Counted from the first letter of the stretch, positions 1-8,435 are shown. The stretch: 64,000 nucleotides of DNA from Pontitalea aquivivens (GCF_046507575.1 NZ_JBKFEY010000015.1:1-64000), one strand, 5' to 3'. The notes: generated from the letters alone by a model not told the origin. Numbers and translations: made by a program.

Positions 1-18
1 AATATACCACAGTGTGTT

Positions 19-268
19 GCATGTTTACCACGCCCGTCCCGCATTGTTACCTAACCGCAACACCTGGCCCATCCCGCATATATACCTAGCTGTTGCCGTT
101 CTGCCGCATGCATACCTAGCGCAACACCCCCATGTTGCATAATTACCTTGCCTTCCCCTGCATTTTTTATATTTACCTAACCGCTCGGCAGTGTAATATG
201 CACATACACACATAAGCACATATGGCACTAAGCACATATGCCCCCGCCTGTTCTGCATCTTTACCTAA
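19..268 (+). repeat. Iteron-like direct repeats, consensus GCATNNNTACCTAA
   Basis: Seven same-direction copies of a 14-bp unit start near 19, 41, 76, 106, 137, 167 (long variant, 160-180) and 255. Examples are GCATTGTTACCTAA at 41-54, GCATATATACCTAG at 76-89, GCATGCATACCTAG at 106-119 and GCATCTTTACCTAA at 255-268. Copies in the middle are about 30 bp apart, close to three helical turns, so a bound protein would sit on one face of the DNA. This is the arrangement of plasmid iterons or a multi-site operator. The last copy lies just before the ribosome site of the first gene. The same TACCTAA core recurs at the telomere resolvase promoter. Which protein binds is unknown. Confidence 0.75.
195..240. 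repeat. CATATG/GCACATA repeat cluster (left copy)
   Basis: Two CATATG hexamers (219-224, 235-240), both inside GCACATATG, plus related ATATGCACATA and CACATAAGCACA segments, sit between the iteron copies. The same words dominate the long array upstream of parA at 40.7-41.2 kb. This suggests a second binding cluster for the same partition or regulatory protein. Confidence 0.5.
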
Positions 269-282
269 ATGGAGCATCCAGC

Positions 283-645
283 ATGTCGAACGATCCGATG
301 ACCTTCATGCACTTCGCGACCGAGGCCGACGCGGCCACCGGCCACGCGATGATCGACGCGGAATGCCGCAAGCTCGGCATCACGCAAACCCTGCGCTCCC
401 GCGCTGATCTGTCCTGCATCCCCGCCATCGCAGCCCTTACGCTCGATGACAGCGGCCTGCCGCTGGCCTACGAGAACTCCTACCACTGCGACCACTGCAA
501 CCAGAGCTGGACCGACTGCTGGTCCTGCGCGGTGGATGACGAGTGTGCTTGCTGCGGCAAGGACTTCTCCCCCGAGGAAACGACCCTCCGCATTCCTGAA
601 CCCTATGCAGCGCTCTTCGAGATGCTGCCTGAAATCGCATGGTGA
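283..645 (+). CDS. Small cysteine-rich protein, possible zinc ribbon
   Basis: This gene encodes a 120-residue protein I cannot assign to a family. Its C-terminal half holds closely spaced cysteine pairs (YHCDHC, then CWSC, then CACCGKDF), which look like a structural zinc site. The N-terminal half is soluble and acidic. I chose the ATG at 283 because GGAG lies 8 bp before it, whereas an ATG at 238 lacks a site. The gene starts directly after the last iteron copy, so its expression may be controlled by whatever binds there. The next gene overlaps its end by a few bases, so the three leftmost genes probably form one operon. Confidence 0.75.
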   Translation: MSNDPMTFMHFATEADAATGHAMIDAECRKLGITQTLRSRADLSCIPAIAALTLDDSGLPLAYENSYHCDHCNQSWTDCWSCAVDDECACCGKDFSPEETTLRIPEPYAALFEMLPEIAW

Positions 646-1139
646 TCGATATGAACGCACAGCCCATCTGGCGTGTCGCCCCCGTCTTTGCACCCATCAC
701 CCCCGCCATGATCGAAGGCCGTCAGCTGCCCAGCTTCAACGGCTGGCAGATCGCGGGCAACGATGATGATGTGGTCATCCTCGAAACCGACGATGCCGAG
801 GCGGTCAAGGATAAGCTGCTGGAACTCGCCAGCGGCTCGCCCCACAACGAAGTTTTCTCGCTGGCTGTTCCGACCATGCCAGAGACGGATGACGATTGGG
901 AAAGCGCGGTCTTCATGCTCGCGCTGATCGCTGCGAAGGCGAGCGACAGGCCCTACAATCTGCCGCTTCCCTACTTCTGCACCATCGAGATCGATCTTGA
1001 GAGGATCGCCATGATCCTGACCGAGACAATCCACGACGAAATCCCCGGCTACGACGACCCCGAGGACTTCCGCGAGGATGACTTTGACAACCACACCTAT
1101 ACGCCTCTCCGCGAAGCGCTCATGGAGGTGCTGCAATGA
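639..1139 (+). CDS. Hypothetical acidic protein
   Basis: A 166-residue acidic protein that I do not recognise. No signal peptide, membrane segment or catalytic motif is apparent. The first half is rich in Asp and Glu (GNDDDVVILETDD) and could fold as a small alpha/beta domain. The start overlaps the end of the cysteine-rich gene; a second ATG at 651 is also possible. It overlaps the next gene by the ATGAC arrangement at 1136-1139, so translation is likely coupled within this three-gene operon. Confidence 0.7.
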   Translation: MVIDMNAQPIWRVAPVFAPITPAMIEGRQLPSFNGWQIAGNDDDVVILETDDAEAVKDKLLELASGSPHNEVFSLAVPTMPETDDDWESAVFMLALIAAKASDRPYNLPLPYFCTIEIDLERIAMILTETIHDEIPGYDDPEDFREDDFDNHTYTPLREALMEVLQ

Positions 1140-1507
1140 CGCAGATCGCACTATACGCGCTCTTCATCCTTCGGGATGGAGAGCTGGAGCATTCGTTCCA
1201 CCACACCGAGGAAGAGCGCAGCGCGGCCGTGCAGGCCAGCATGGCTGAAATCGCCAGAAGCATCGGCCGGAGCGCGGCCGAGTTTACCCAGACTGTCGAG
1301 CTGGAAGAGCGCTATGAGCAGGCCACGGGCAGGCAGCTGGAATTTTTGACCGAGGACGTGACTGTCCCTGTGACGCATCCGGTCCTAATCCAGGTGATCG
1401 CGCTGATTGATAGCGCCATGAAGGATCTTAAATCCTCTGCAAATCCGCCCTATGTGCCGTTGTCCTACCTGCGTAAGGCCATGCAACTGCTACAGGGCGA
1501 AGCCTAA
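1136..1507 (+). CDS. Hypothetical protein, third gene of the left operon
   Basis: A 123-residue protein of unknown function. The sequence is mostly helical in character, with charged stretches (HHTEEERSAAV, VELEERYEQATG) and no membrane segment. The ATG overlaps the stop of the preceding gene by 4 bp, indicating translational coupling. A GC-rich inverted repeat follows at 1545-1571 and separates it from the convergent outer-membrane gene. Confidence 0.7.
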   Translation: MTQIALYALFILRDGELEHSFHHTEEERSAAVQASMAEIARSIGRSAAEFTQTVELEERYEQATGRQLEFLTEDVTVPVTHPVLIQVIALIDSAMKDLKSSANPPYVPLSYLRKAMQLLQGEA

Positions 1508-1544
1508 AACATCGAGTCGGCCGCACGGCGACCGACAAAGGAAC

Positions 1545-1571
1545 GCGCAGGGGCGCTGGGCACCCCTGCGC
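1545..1571. terminator. Inverted repeat between convergent operons
   Basis: GCGCAGGGG (1545-1553) and CCCCTGCGC (1563-1571) form a 9-bp perfect stem with a 9-nt loop, placed exactly between two convergent genes. No T-run follows on either side, so it would be an atypical intrinsic terminator or an RNA-end stabiliser. Confidence 0.45.
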
Positions 1572-1578
1572 CATCCGA

Positions 1579-2739
1579 TCAGAAGCTGTAACCAACCTTG
1601 ACACCAATTCCCCATGCGTAGCTGCCTTCCAGCTCCGCAACGCCAGTGGCAGGCGTCCCCAGCGACGGGCTGGCGTCACCTAAAGCGGCATAGGTGACAG
1701 CTGTCGTCACCTTCATATGATCCTGCGTGTAGATCGCAGCCAAGGTTACGCTCTTGCTGCCGTTCGTCGGAGCGAGCGGCGAGACCATTTCATCCCCAGC
1801 CTTCTCATAGCTGAAGCTCACAGCCCCAGACCATCGCTCACTGAAGGCATGACCAATGCCGAGTGTGTATGTCGTGGAGTCGTCCAGATCGACAAGCCCA
1901 TGCCCTGTAACCTGCCACAGCCTATCAGGATCGATACGGAAGCTGGACCAATCCACCCAGCGGATCGATCCGAACAAAAGCGTTTTCGGATTTAGCCCCG
2001 TTTGGAATGCGAGGTTCCACGATTCAGGCGTTGACACCCTAAGAGGCGACGAGCCGTCCAGGAGCGGCAGGGCTGGGGCCGGGCCGGGACCGTCCGGGTC
2101 AATAAGAGGCCCCCGCTCTGTGGCCCGGAAATCGTGGTCTATTGGCGAACTATAGGTCAGGCTCACGCGAGCGCCGATCTCCGGCCGCTCCCACGACACC
2201 CCAGCGAGCCAACCAAAGGCCGTGTCATGGTCAACGCTCATATTATAGCCGCTAACGGGACCGAAAGCTGCACCGCCAACGGATACACTGCCATCCGTGC
2301 GTGACGCCCTGACCCCTGCATGGACCCCAAAGGGGCTGTCCGGTATCTCATACCGAACGACGCCGGTCACGTTCACGCTGCTCACATCAACGCTCGTGCC
2401 GCCAAGCATAGCGGACCCGCCAAGTGGATAAAGCAAATCAGCCCCAAACGGCTGATCGACAATCAAAGCAGCTGACCACTGGTCGTTGATCTGCTGCTTA
2501 TACGCGAAACCGACGCTGTTATATGATCCGAGGATATTGCCTGTTCCCGCACCGGGACCGAAAGGTGTCTGGTCACGCCCAGAGGCGCTGGGCGACACAT
2601 GGCCATAGCTCAACTCAAGATAGTTTCCCTCTTCAAAAAGAGGCCCGAGGAACTGGCTGCGGCGCTCGATACCACCGGCAAGGACGGAATCGTTCATGAG
2701 CAGGAGCAAGCCAGCTCCAAGAAAATACATACGTTTCAC
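1579..2739 (-). CDS. FadL/OMPP1-type outer membrane transport protein
   Basis: This gene encodes an outer-membrane beta-barrel of the FadL/TodX hydrophobic-compound transporter family. A signal peptide (hydrophobic run GAGLLLLMN, cleavage near VLAGG) precedes a chain of alternating amphipathic strands, and the protein ends with aromatic Phe, as barrels usually do. The length, about 386 residues, is near the family's usual 400-450. I chose the GTG at 2739, which has GGAG five bases upstream; an ATG lies at 2730. It is the last gene of the rcgA-hydrolase-FadL operon. In this context it might move a lipophilic signal or fatty acid across the outer membrane (inference). Confidence 0.85.
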   Translation of the reverse strand: MKRMYFLGAGLLLLMNDSVLAGGIERRSQFLGPLFEEGNYLELSYGHVSPSASGRDQTPFGPGAGTGNILGSYNSVGFAYKQQINDQWSAALIVDQPFGADLLYPLGGSAMLGGTSVDVSSVNVTGVVRYEIPDSPFGVHAGVRASRTDGSVSVGGAAFGPVSGYNMSVDHDTAFGWLAGVSWERPEIGARVSLTYSSPIDHDFRATERGPLIDPDGPGPAPALPLLDGSSPLRVSTPESWNLAFQTGLNPKTLLFGSIRWVDWSSFRIDPDRLWQVTGHGLVDLDDSTTYTLGIGHAFSERWSGAVSFSYEKAGDEMVSPLAPTNGSKSVTLAAIYTQDHMKVTTAVTYAALGDASPSLGTPATGVAELEGSYAWGIGVKVGYSF

Positions 2740-2747
2740 AACGTCTC

Positions 2748-3758
2748 CTAACTGCAATCGCCTTCAAGAAAACGCTTCAGGCTCATTCCAGCCATCAGCC
2801 CGAATGGCGGTAGCGCCAAGGAGTAATGGCCGCATGGCAACTCCTTTATGACGGGTTCGGCACCAGCCGCCTGTAGCTGCCTTACGAACCTTCTGGTCAG
2901 ATCGGGCAAGACTACGGTGTCGCGACGAGCGAGCACCATATGCAAATTCAGATCAGGCCGGGCGAGGCGCTGGGCGTAGCAACCAAGGTCGGCTGGCCCC
3001 CATGCTACCCGCAAACCAGAAAGGTCCATGGCAGGCTCCAGGCCCTTGCGTATGGCGCGTGTAGCGCGACCAGTCCACACCATGTCTGCTAGGCTGTCCG
3101 CTGTCAGGAACAACGATGCCTTGGACACGGCCGGATCGTGCGCAGCAACCAGACCGGCCACCCACGATCCCAAGCTCATCCCTAGAACCGCGATCTCTTG
3201 GAAGCCACGTTCAGCCAACCATCTGATGACCGTGCGCCCATCCACCACCGCCTGACGCAATGATTGAAGTGTCCTGCCCAGATTGGCACTGAGCATGTAA
3301 TCGGCATGAGCCGCGCCGGGACGGCTGCGCTCGAAGTGATAAGGCATCGCGACCTCGACAACGGCCAAGCCGGTTCGGGAAAAGTAGCTCGCAAGGGCGC
3401 TTTGGCGCGAAGATGCGTTCCAGTGATGGAAAACGATAAGCGCTCGCTGTGATGCCCCATTATGGGTGATCTTGGCGGTGACGCGATCATTGACCGGAAC
3501 GCCCGTCCTCACTGCTGACGGGAAGCGCAACCAGCCGTCCTCTGCATCTATCCGAGCCTCATAGCCCGCTGGCAGATCGTAATAGGCGGGATCAGCCTTC
3601 GCGTTCTCGGCCCATCCGCAGAATTCATCCAAGGACAGGCCCGGCCCGGCTTGCGGAAAGGCAAGCTCCGAGCTGATAGAGAAATCCTCGACCGACTTAA
3701 CCTGCTCGCCGCGAACCGCCCGGCCCTCGTCCCATCGATCTAGCAACCTAAGAAGCAC
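2748..3758 (-). CDS. rcgR: RcgR-like alpha/beta hydrolase (putative quorum-lactone hydrolase)
   Basis: An alpha/beta hydrolase with a nucleophile elbow GMSLGSW (Ser near residue 195), a later acidic residue (RRDTVV) and a C-terminal histidine (CGHYS), giving a complete catalytic triad. A conserved FHHWN stretch lies near residue 110. From memory this fits the RcgR family found next to rcgA in rhizobial conjugative plasmids, annotated as putative quorum-lactone hydrolases; its substrate is unproven. The GTG at 3758 is preferred because GAGGTGG lies five bases before it. The gene overlaps the end of rcgA by about 11 bp, so the two are probably translated together. Confidence 0.75.
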   Translation of the reverse strand: MLLRLLDRWDEGRAVRGEQVKSVEDFSISSELAFPQAGPGLSLDEFCGWAENAKADPAYYDLPAGYEARIDAEDGWLRFPSAVRTGVPVNDRVTAKITHNGASQRALIVFHHWNASSRQSALASYFSRTGLAVVEVAMPYHFERSRPGAAHADYMLSANLGRTLQSLRQAVVDGRTVIRWLAERGFQEIAVLGMSLGSWVAGLVAAHDPAVSKASLFLTADSLADMVWTGRATRAIRKGLEPAMDLSGLRVAWGPADLGCYAQRLARPDLNLHMVLARRDTVVLPDLTRRFVRQLQAAGAEPVIKELPCGHYSLALPPFGLMAGMSLKRFLEGDCS

Positions 3759-5325
3759 TGTGCCCACCTCGAAAAATCCGCTCCCTTCCTAGAGAGAACT
3801 CTGGATCGAAAAGGGCACAGGTGGCGACAAACGACGCCACCGCAAGCAGAACGACCCACCCGACAAAAGACCCCATAGAAATATATGAAGCGCAGAGTAA
3901 GACGATGACAGAAACCATCTTGGCAACGATGACTGTATCGGTAGATTGAAGCCGAAGCCGCACGACACCATAGACAAATACGAAGCAGGTTGCCAAAAGA
4001 ACTACAAGACTGCTGAAATGGTTCGGCATACTCACATCAAAATATTCCCCGCCTGTCGTTGGCAGGTTCATAAATGCGCTAATATCCATCATCATCCACA
4101 CCAGAATATTTTCTGTGTCAGATGAAAGATACAGGCTCTGCAATTTCATTGCCGTGGCGATAAGTATTACGAGCATCGAGCACCGGAATATTCCAATACC
4201 GACAATTCGCGCCAAGGATCGACCATCCGCTGTCAATACCTGACCTGCATCAACCCTTGCCGCATCGGCCAACTTCCCGCAGTCATAGGCTATCGTGTAA
4301 AGCAGGATCAGACCGACAAAGAGCGCATAAAACGTGATGCTCATGTAGAGATAGGTGATGGCAGTGAACGCGATAGATACCGGAACTGAAACGACTTCGG
4401 GGCGCACAAGCGCCAAACTTCCCCAATCTATTGCATATGGATTTTGACCGTTTAGAAGCGGCCCAAGCCGCACACCGACCCACTGAATCACACCCGCGAA
4501 TACGGTGCAGATCAGGAAGACAGCCCAGAACGTAAATGATGACGCATCGATATGTTGCGTCCAGGTCTTCACGGCCCTGTCAGGGCCGACTTGTTCGACC
4601 AGCAAAGCACGGCCTTCTCGTTTCCAATATAGCAGCGTTTCAGCCACAAGTCCCAAGAAGAGCGGCAGAAAGACCATGAACAGGATGGTCCAATTCGGTG
4701 CCCATAGATAACCTATTTGCTTGGCTATGCCTTCATGATCGTAGCTGACATTGTGAACACCAATGATGAAGGCCACGAACCCCAGCGCCACAGCGCCCGC
4801 GAAGACGGTGGCGGGCAAATTCAGCGGTGATCCAGCGCTGAACAAGGCTTCCGATGCCCGCGCCAATCGATACCGCTTCCTACCAGCTGTCTGAACCTGC
4901 TCGACCGGCAGAGCTTCTGGGATTGCCTCTACGGGCGGACCATCGCTCGGAGCCGGGCGTTCGCGGGCCTGCCGTCGCCGCTGTCTCTGCACAGCCAGAG
5001 CTACACTCAACGCAACCTGCCAATCCGCAGTTGCTACAGGATCATCACACCCAAAGACCCTTGCGAGCCAACGTATGTTCTCTGGGCTTATCCCGCGCTC
5101 GTTGTCTTGAAACCAGAGCTGCACGGTTCGCAACTCGACGCCAGCTTTGTTGCCATCGATCTCCGAAATTGCCGCCGCGAGTAGATCGGCCGTCCATGGC
5201 CCAGAGGGAAAACCGTCATCACCAACAGGCCGACCAGCCCCCGAAGCAGCCAGTTTCTTAAAGAGCTGCTTGAAAGTGCTGCCGTCATTATGCGGCGCGA
5301 CGAAATATTTCCCTTTTTTAATCAA
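3748..5325 (-). CDS. rcgA: RcgA-like multi-pass membrane protein
   Basis: A 525-residue protein with a soluble N-terminal domain of about 130 residues (motif TVQLWFQDNERGISPENIRW, resembling a helix-turn-helix/XRE-like fold), a basic linker (QRQRRRQAR), and then roughly eight to ten membrane segments. The architecture matches what I remember as the RcgA family of putative transporters or modulators of conjugation. It heads the operon rcgA-rcgR-FadL. No ATG is available near the start. The TTG at 5325 is the first candidate but has no clear ribosome site, so the exact start is uncertain. A TATTTAGATAGAG box lies 70-85 bp upstream. Confidence 0.7.
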   Translation of the reverse strand: MIKKGKYFVAPHNDGSTFKQLFKKLAASGAGRPVGDDGFPSGPWTADLLAAAISEIDGNKAGVELRTVQLWFQDNERGISPENIRWLARVFGCDDPVATADWQVALSVALAVQRQRRRQARERPAPSDGPPVEAIPEALPVEQVQTAGRKRYRLARASEALFSAGSPLNLPATVFAGAVALGFVAFIIGVHNVSYDHEGIAKQIGYLWAPNWTILFMVFLPLFLGLVAETLLYWKREGRALLVEQVGPDRAVKTWTQHIDASSFTFWAVFLICTVFAGVIQWVGVRLGPLLNGQNPYAIDWGSLALVRPEVVSVPVSIAFTAITYLYMSITFYALFVGLILLYTIAYDCGKLADAARVDAGQVLTADGRSLARIVGIGIFRCSMLVILIATAMKLQSLYLSSDTENILVWMMMDISAFMNLPTTGGEYFDVSMPNHFSSLVVLLATCFVFVYGVVRLRLQSTDTVIVAKMVSVIVLLCASYISMGSFVGWVVLLAVASFVATCALFDPEFSLGRERIFRGGHSAS

Positions 5326-5396
5326 CTAGATACACGCATACGTTTCGCTTTGTTTCGCGAGAATTCGTAGCGTATCGTGCTTCTCGCTTCAAACAC

Positions 5397-5410
5397 TATT
5401 TAGATAGAGT
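5397..5410 (+). promoter_or_regulatory. TATTTAGATAGAGT box between rcgA and 5511 gene
   Basis: One of about ten copies of the plasmid-wide TATTTAGATA motif. It lies in the intergenic region of two divergent transcription units and could control either or both. Confidence 0.5.
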
Positions 5411-5510
5411 CGTGCCAACGCAGCATGTGGGCACATCCATCCATGACAAAGCCTTGCAGCACACCAGCCGCTGTGATGCCCTATGTGAGACGCCCCACGA
5501 AGGAAGACCC

Positions 5511-5954
5511 ATGGCAGAGATCCTATTCCTCGACCGCCTGCGACAGGCGAAGAACACCCCGCAGACAACCTTCCGTCAGCTCGTGAGCGAGCGGCTAGGA
5601 GCTGACCTGTCTCGCAAGAGGGAAATCCTGCGCTCATTTGGAAACCCGACCGCGACCATCCACGATGGCGACGTGAAGCAGCATTCCGATCACATCATGC
5701 TGATGTTCTCCGGCACCGGGCCGCTGGAAGGATACTCATTTGGCTTTGCAATCCGCTCCGACAGCGCAGCAAGCATCCAGGCCGAAATTCATGTATTCGA
5801 TTCCGCCAGCACATCTTTGCTCTCGAAAAAGATATGCTCATGCAGCATTCTCGACTATACGAGCGAATGGCTGCAATCCGCATACAACACCGCGCTGGAA
5901 GTCATTTCCCCGGTTTCGCAACCATCTCGCTCTTCCAACACGGCACGGGCTTAA
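5511..5954 (+). CDS. Hypothetical protein
   Basis: A 147-residue protein of unknown function, divergent from the rcgA operon. It has an N-terminal helical part (FLDRLRQAKNTPQTTFRQLVSERLG), a middle that looks beta-rich (HIMLMFSGTGPLEGYSFGFAI), and no signal peptide. The ATG at 5511 is chosen for the purine-rich GAAGGAAG just upstream; an in-frame ATG at 5412 would add 33 residues but overlaps the shared promoter box region. It converges with plsC, overlapping it by 4 bp at the 3' ends. Confidence 0.65.
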   Translation: MAEILFLDRLRQAKNTPQTTFRQLVSERLGADLSRKREILRSFGNPTATIHDGDVKQHSDHIMLMFSGTGPLEGYSFGFAIRSDSAASIQAEIHVFDSASTSLLSKKICSCSILDYTSEWLQSAYNTALEVISPVSQPSRSSNTARA

Positions 5955-6445
5955 ATCGTCAAGATGATCTTCGGCCAGACCTCTGTTCCTGTCCGAGAAA
6001 ATAGCCTCGACTTATCCGCCCCAGATATAGAAGCGCGAACGACAGGGCAGCCAGTTTTTTTACTCAGCCACTCATATCCCTTTTGTTCCTCGCCGGGAGT
6101 TATCTTTCCAGTCGGGAAGATCATCACCGACCGGCCGGAGATAAGGGACTTTCGCAGAGACCTGATTGATAACGCTCGATCCGCCGAAAGCGGAACAACA
6201 CGGCCTAAACCGCACCATTCCAAGAGTTTCAGCAGACTCCGGGTTATTCCGTTCTCGACCGCATATTTCGGCGTGACCGCATAATCCATGGAGATCGGAG
6301 CCGCCAAAGCGAATATAATTCCATCCAATAGGCTCTGATGGTTGCATATCACAATGCTGGGCTGCGAGCTTATCACGCCAGCTTTCTCTGTGAACGTCAC
6401 TCGGACGCGCAGCAAACTCAGAACAACCTGCTTCCACAGCCTCAT
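5951..6445 (-). CDS. plsC: PlsC-type lysophospholipid acyltransferase
   Basis: A 164-residue glycerolipid acyltransferase. The catalytic HX4D box is present as NHQSLLD (His36, Asp41) and the substrate-binding FPEG motif appears as FPTG. Members transfer acyl chains to lysophosphatidate at the inner face of the cytoplasmic membrane. Most relatives have 200-250 residues, so this is a compact or shortened form. It is the last gene of the minus-strand block, starting about 20 bp after the relaxase stop, and its ribosome site is weak, suggesting coupling. A membrane-lipid enzyme in a mobilisation operon is unusual. Confidence 0.75.
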   Translation of the reverse strand: MRLWKQVVLSLLRVRVTFTEKAGVISSQPSIVICNHQSLLDGIIFALAAPISMDYAVTPKYAVENGITRSLLKLLEWCGLGRVVPLSADRALSIRSLRKSLISGRSVMIFPTGKITPGEEQKGYEWLSKKTGCPVVRASISGADKSRLFSRTGTEVWPKIILTI

Positions 6446-6464
6446 AGTCGTCAGCCAGCTGGTG

Positions 6465-8099
6465 TCAATTTGATCTGGTGTCGATCCGGGCCACGCACCC
6501 CGGATCGCGGTCGCAGTTGCGCACAGATGGAATGCGCCTGGTGTAGATCGTCACCGCATTGGTTCCATCCGCCTTCTGCTCGATCTTCACGGCATCGCCC
6601 AGAAACGACATGCTTTGCGCGAAGCCCTGCAAGGACTGCTGAACCTGTTCCTGAAGGCTCACCGCATGAGACAGCGCAGCCCGATGCTGCTCAAGCTCTT
6701 CGGCCGTCGCGGCGGCGAGAGCCTGATACCGGGCCTTCTCGTCCGCGATCTCTGTAGCCGCTGCCCGAACCTCGGCCACCATCCCAGCGCCACCGATTGA
6801 GAAATAGAGCGTGGGCACCAGGAGCAGGAGAGCGACAACACCAGCCCCGACCAGGCCGAAGGTCAGCTTCCTGATCTGCGCATCCTTCTTGGCTGTCAGA
6901 TCGTCCAGCTGGGCCTTGGACGCGGCAACCTCGCGCGTGAACACCTTCACGACCTCGACCGTATCATGCAGATCGCGCTCGGCACCCTTCACCAACACGT
7001 CTTTCGTCTCGGTAGCCACCTTCTGAAAATCTGTCAGACATCCACTGATAGTCCTGCGAGCTGCCTCGACCGCCTTCGAGGTTTGATCCGAGGCGAACTC
7101 CAGCTCCGCGTTCTGAACAGCAGCTGCATCGCTGGCCTTCTTCACGAAGCCCTCCAAGAGCGCGTTCATCTGCTTGTCCGTCGCTCTCACGGCATCGCTG
7201 GCGCGAGCATCAAGCGCCTGTTCCACGGCCTTGGAGATCGCGGGCTGCAAACCTTCGATCTGGGCCTGAACCGCATCCCTGACACGCTTTGCGCCCTGTC
7301 TGGCCGCTTCCTCGATCAAGAGGATCTTCGGATCATCAATCTGGCCGAATCCATCACTGAATGCCGGTCCAGTCAGAACGACCGGCCGTCGCGCTTTCGC
7401 CGCAAGCTCGGCGTCGTCACCAACATACCGAACCGTGAGCGCTTGGGGTTCCGCTTTGACCAACTCGAAACCGATCTTCCCCAGGTCGGCAATCACATCG
7501 CCCCGCGAGCGCAGCTCGCCCGCCATAACCGCGTCTTCGACAAAGGTGGTCAGCGCCGGGCGCAGCCCTTTGTTCGCACCCCTGTCGGCCAGCTGGAAGC
7601 TGGGTCGGATACCAGCCCGGTGCCGAGGCATCGGGTCTTGCAGATCGAACGTAAGGGCCTGCACCCGCGTCCAGAGCGCGGCCTTGTCGATCATCACCTT
7701 TGGCAGGGGCAGAGGTGCCTGCTCGGCCTTGTTCCACAAAGGCAGCAGGAACCGCAATTCGTGTCCCGCCCCCCAATTCAGATGCTGCCAGACGATCTCA
7801 TAGTGCTCATGCCGCGCGAAATCGGGGAAAAAATCTGCCTCCCAGCGCTCCGCTATGCGCCGCAGGAACACGTCATCGTCTGGCTCACGGCTGGCGAACA
7901 CGATAGCACCGGCCAAAGCGCGAGGCTGGCCCTGTATCGCCGCCTGGACCGCCTTGGTGCCAGTCTTCTTGAACGCGGCCTCGACTGCTGGCAACCGGCC
8001 GATCAGCTCGATCACACGCGGGTTGTTCTGTCGATCCAGAAACCCGGTGTCCTCAACCTTTGCCGCATCACGCGGAATGTCATCAAAGCGAAGCAGCAT
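6465..8099 (-). CDS. Divergent MobA-like relaxase (ColE1/HEN type) with coiled coil and membrane anchor
   Basis: A 544-residue protein. Residues 60-160 follow the order of ColE1 MobA: GAIVFASREP, then EIVWQH (His106), GHELRFLLP (Glu114, Arg116), then an ALW...LQDP segment like the AW...LHDP of MobA. ColE1-type relaxases use His-Glu-Asn in this place; here the third residue reads Arg, so metal binding may differ. Residues 200-415 are a long alanine-rich coiled coil, 415-440 a single membrane segment, and the rest a second coiled coil. The start at 8099 has a strong CAGGAGG. The gene is in one operon with the telomere resolvase. The relaxase call is from remembered alignment and is moderately certain. 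Confidence 0.6.
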   Translation of the reverse strand: MLLRFDDIPRDAAKVEDTGFLDRQNNPRVIELIGRLPAVEAAFKKTGTKAVQAAIQGQPRALAGAIVFASREPDDDVFLRRIAERWEADFFPDFARHEHYEIVWQHLNWGAGHELRFLLPLWNKAEQAPLPLPKVMIDKAALWTRVQALTFDLQDPMPRHRAGIRPSFQLADRGANKGLRPALTTFVEDAVMAGELRSRGDVIADLGKIGFELVKAEPQALTVRYVGDDAELAAKARRPVVLTGPAFSDGFGQIDDPKILLIEEAARQGAKRVRDAVQAQIEGLQPAISKAVEQALDARASDAVRATDKQMNALLEGFVKKASDAAAVQNAELEFASDQTSKAVEAARRTISGCLTDFQKVATETKDVLVKGAERDLHDTVEVVKVFTREVAASKAQLDDLTAKKDAQIRKLTFGLVGAGVVALLLLVPTLYFSIGGAGMVAEVRAAATEIADEKARYQALAAATAEELEQHRAALSHAVSLQEQVQQSLQGFAQSMSFLGDAVKIEQKADGTNAVTIYTRRIPSVRNCDRDPGCVARIDTRSN

Positions 8100-8113
8100 G
8101 GCTCCCTCCTGTT

Positions 8114-8419
8114 TCAGATGGCCGAAGGGGCCGAAATTTCCCGATAATAGTCCACACCGCGTTCCGTGACCCCATAGCCCGATCCGGCGACCTCGCCATC
8201 TTCGGTGAATAGGCCATTGCGGTATTGGCAGTATCCTCGCTGCGTCAGATCGCGCAGGAAGCCCCTGGCGACCTCTCGCGGCATCCACTCCGTGGTGAAG
8301 TGTTGAAGCCTGTAGAACGTCTCACAGCGCCCGAATGGCGCTTCCCCGTCGATCATGACCGACAAGATATGCCGGTCAAAGAAAACCCGCGCCTCGGGGC
8401 ATCTGTCAGCCTGTGCCAT
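8114..8419 (-). CDS. Small winged-helix-like protein before the relaxase
   Basis: A 101-residue protein with alternating helices and a beta-hairpin pattern (RGFLRDLTQRGYCQYRNGLFTEDGEVAGSGYGVTERG, shown here only in part as a description of the region around residues 55-90) that resembles a winged helix. It could be a relaxosome accessory protein, since it sits 14 bp upstream of the relaxase gene, but I recognise no family. The ATG at 8419 is preceded by GAGGAAGG. Confidence 0.6.
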   Translation of the reverse strand: MAQADRCPEARVFFDRHILSVMIDGEAPFGRCETFYRLQHFTTEWMPREVARGFLRDLTQRGYCQYRNGLFTEDGEVAGSGYGVTERGVDYYREISAPSAI

Positions 8420-8435
8420 TGACCCTTCCTCGCTG

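Noticed and set aside
1..20. Left window edge as a hairpin telomere
   Set aside because: AATATACC could be half of a palindrome, but the window may be cut from a longer sequence and no second half is visible.
25..258. Minus-strand open frame of 77 codons over the iterons
   Set aside because: It is a translation of the repeated TACCTAA and CATATG words, with the low-complexity Cys/Tyr pattern expected from repeats and no ribosome site.
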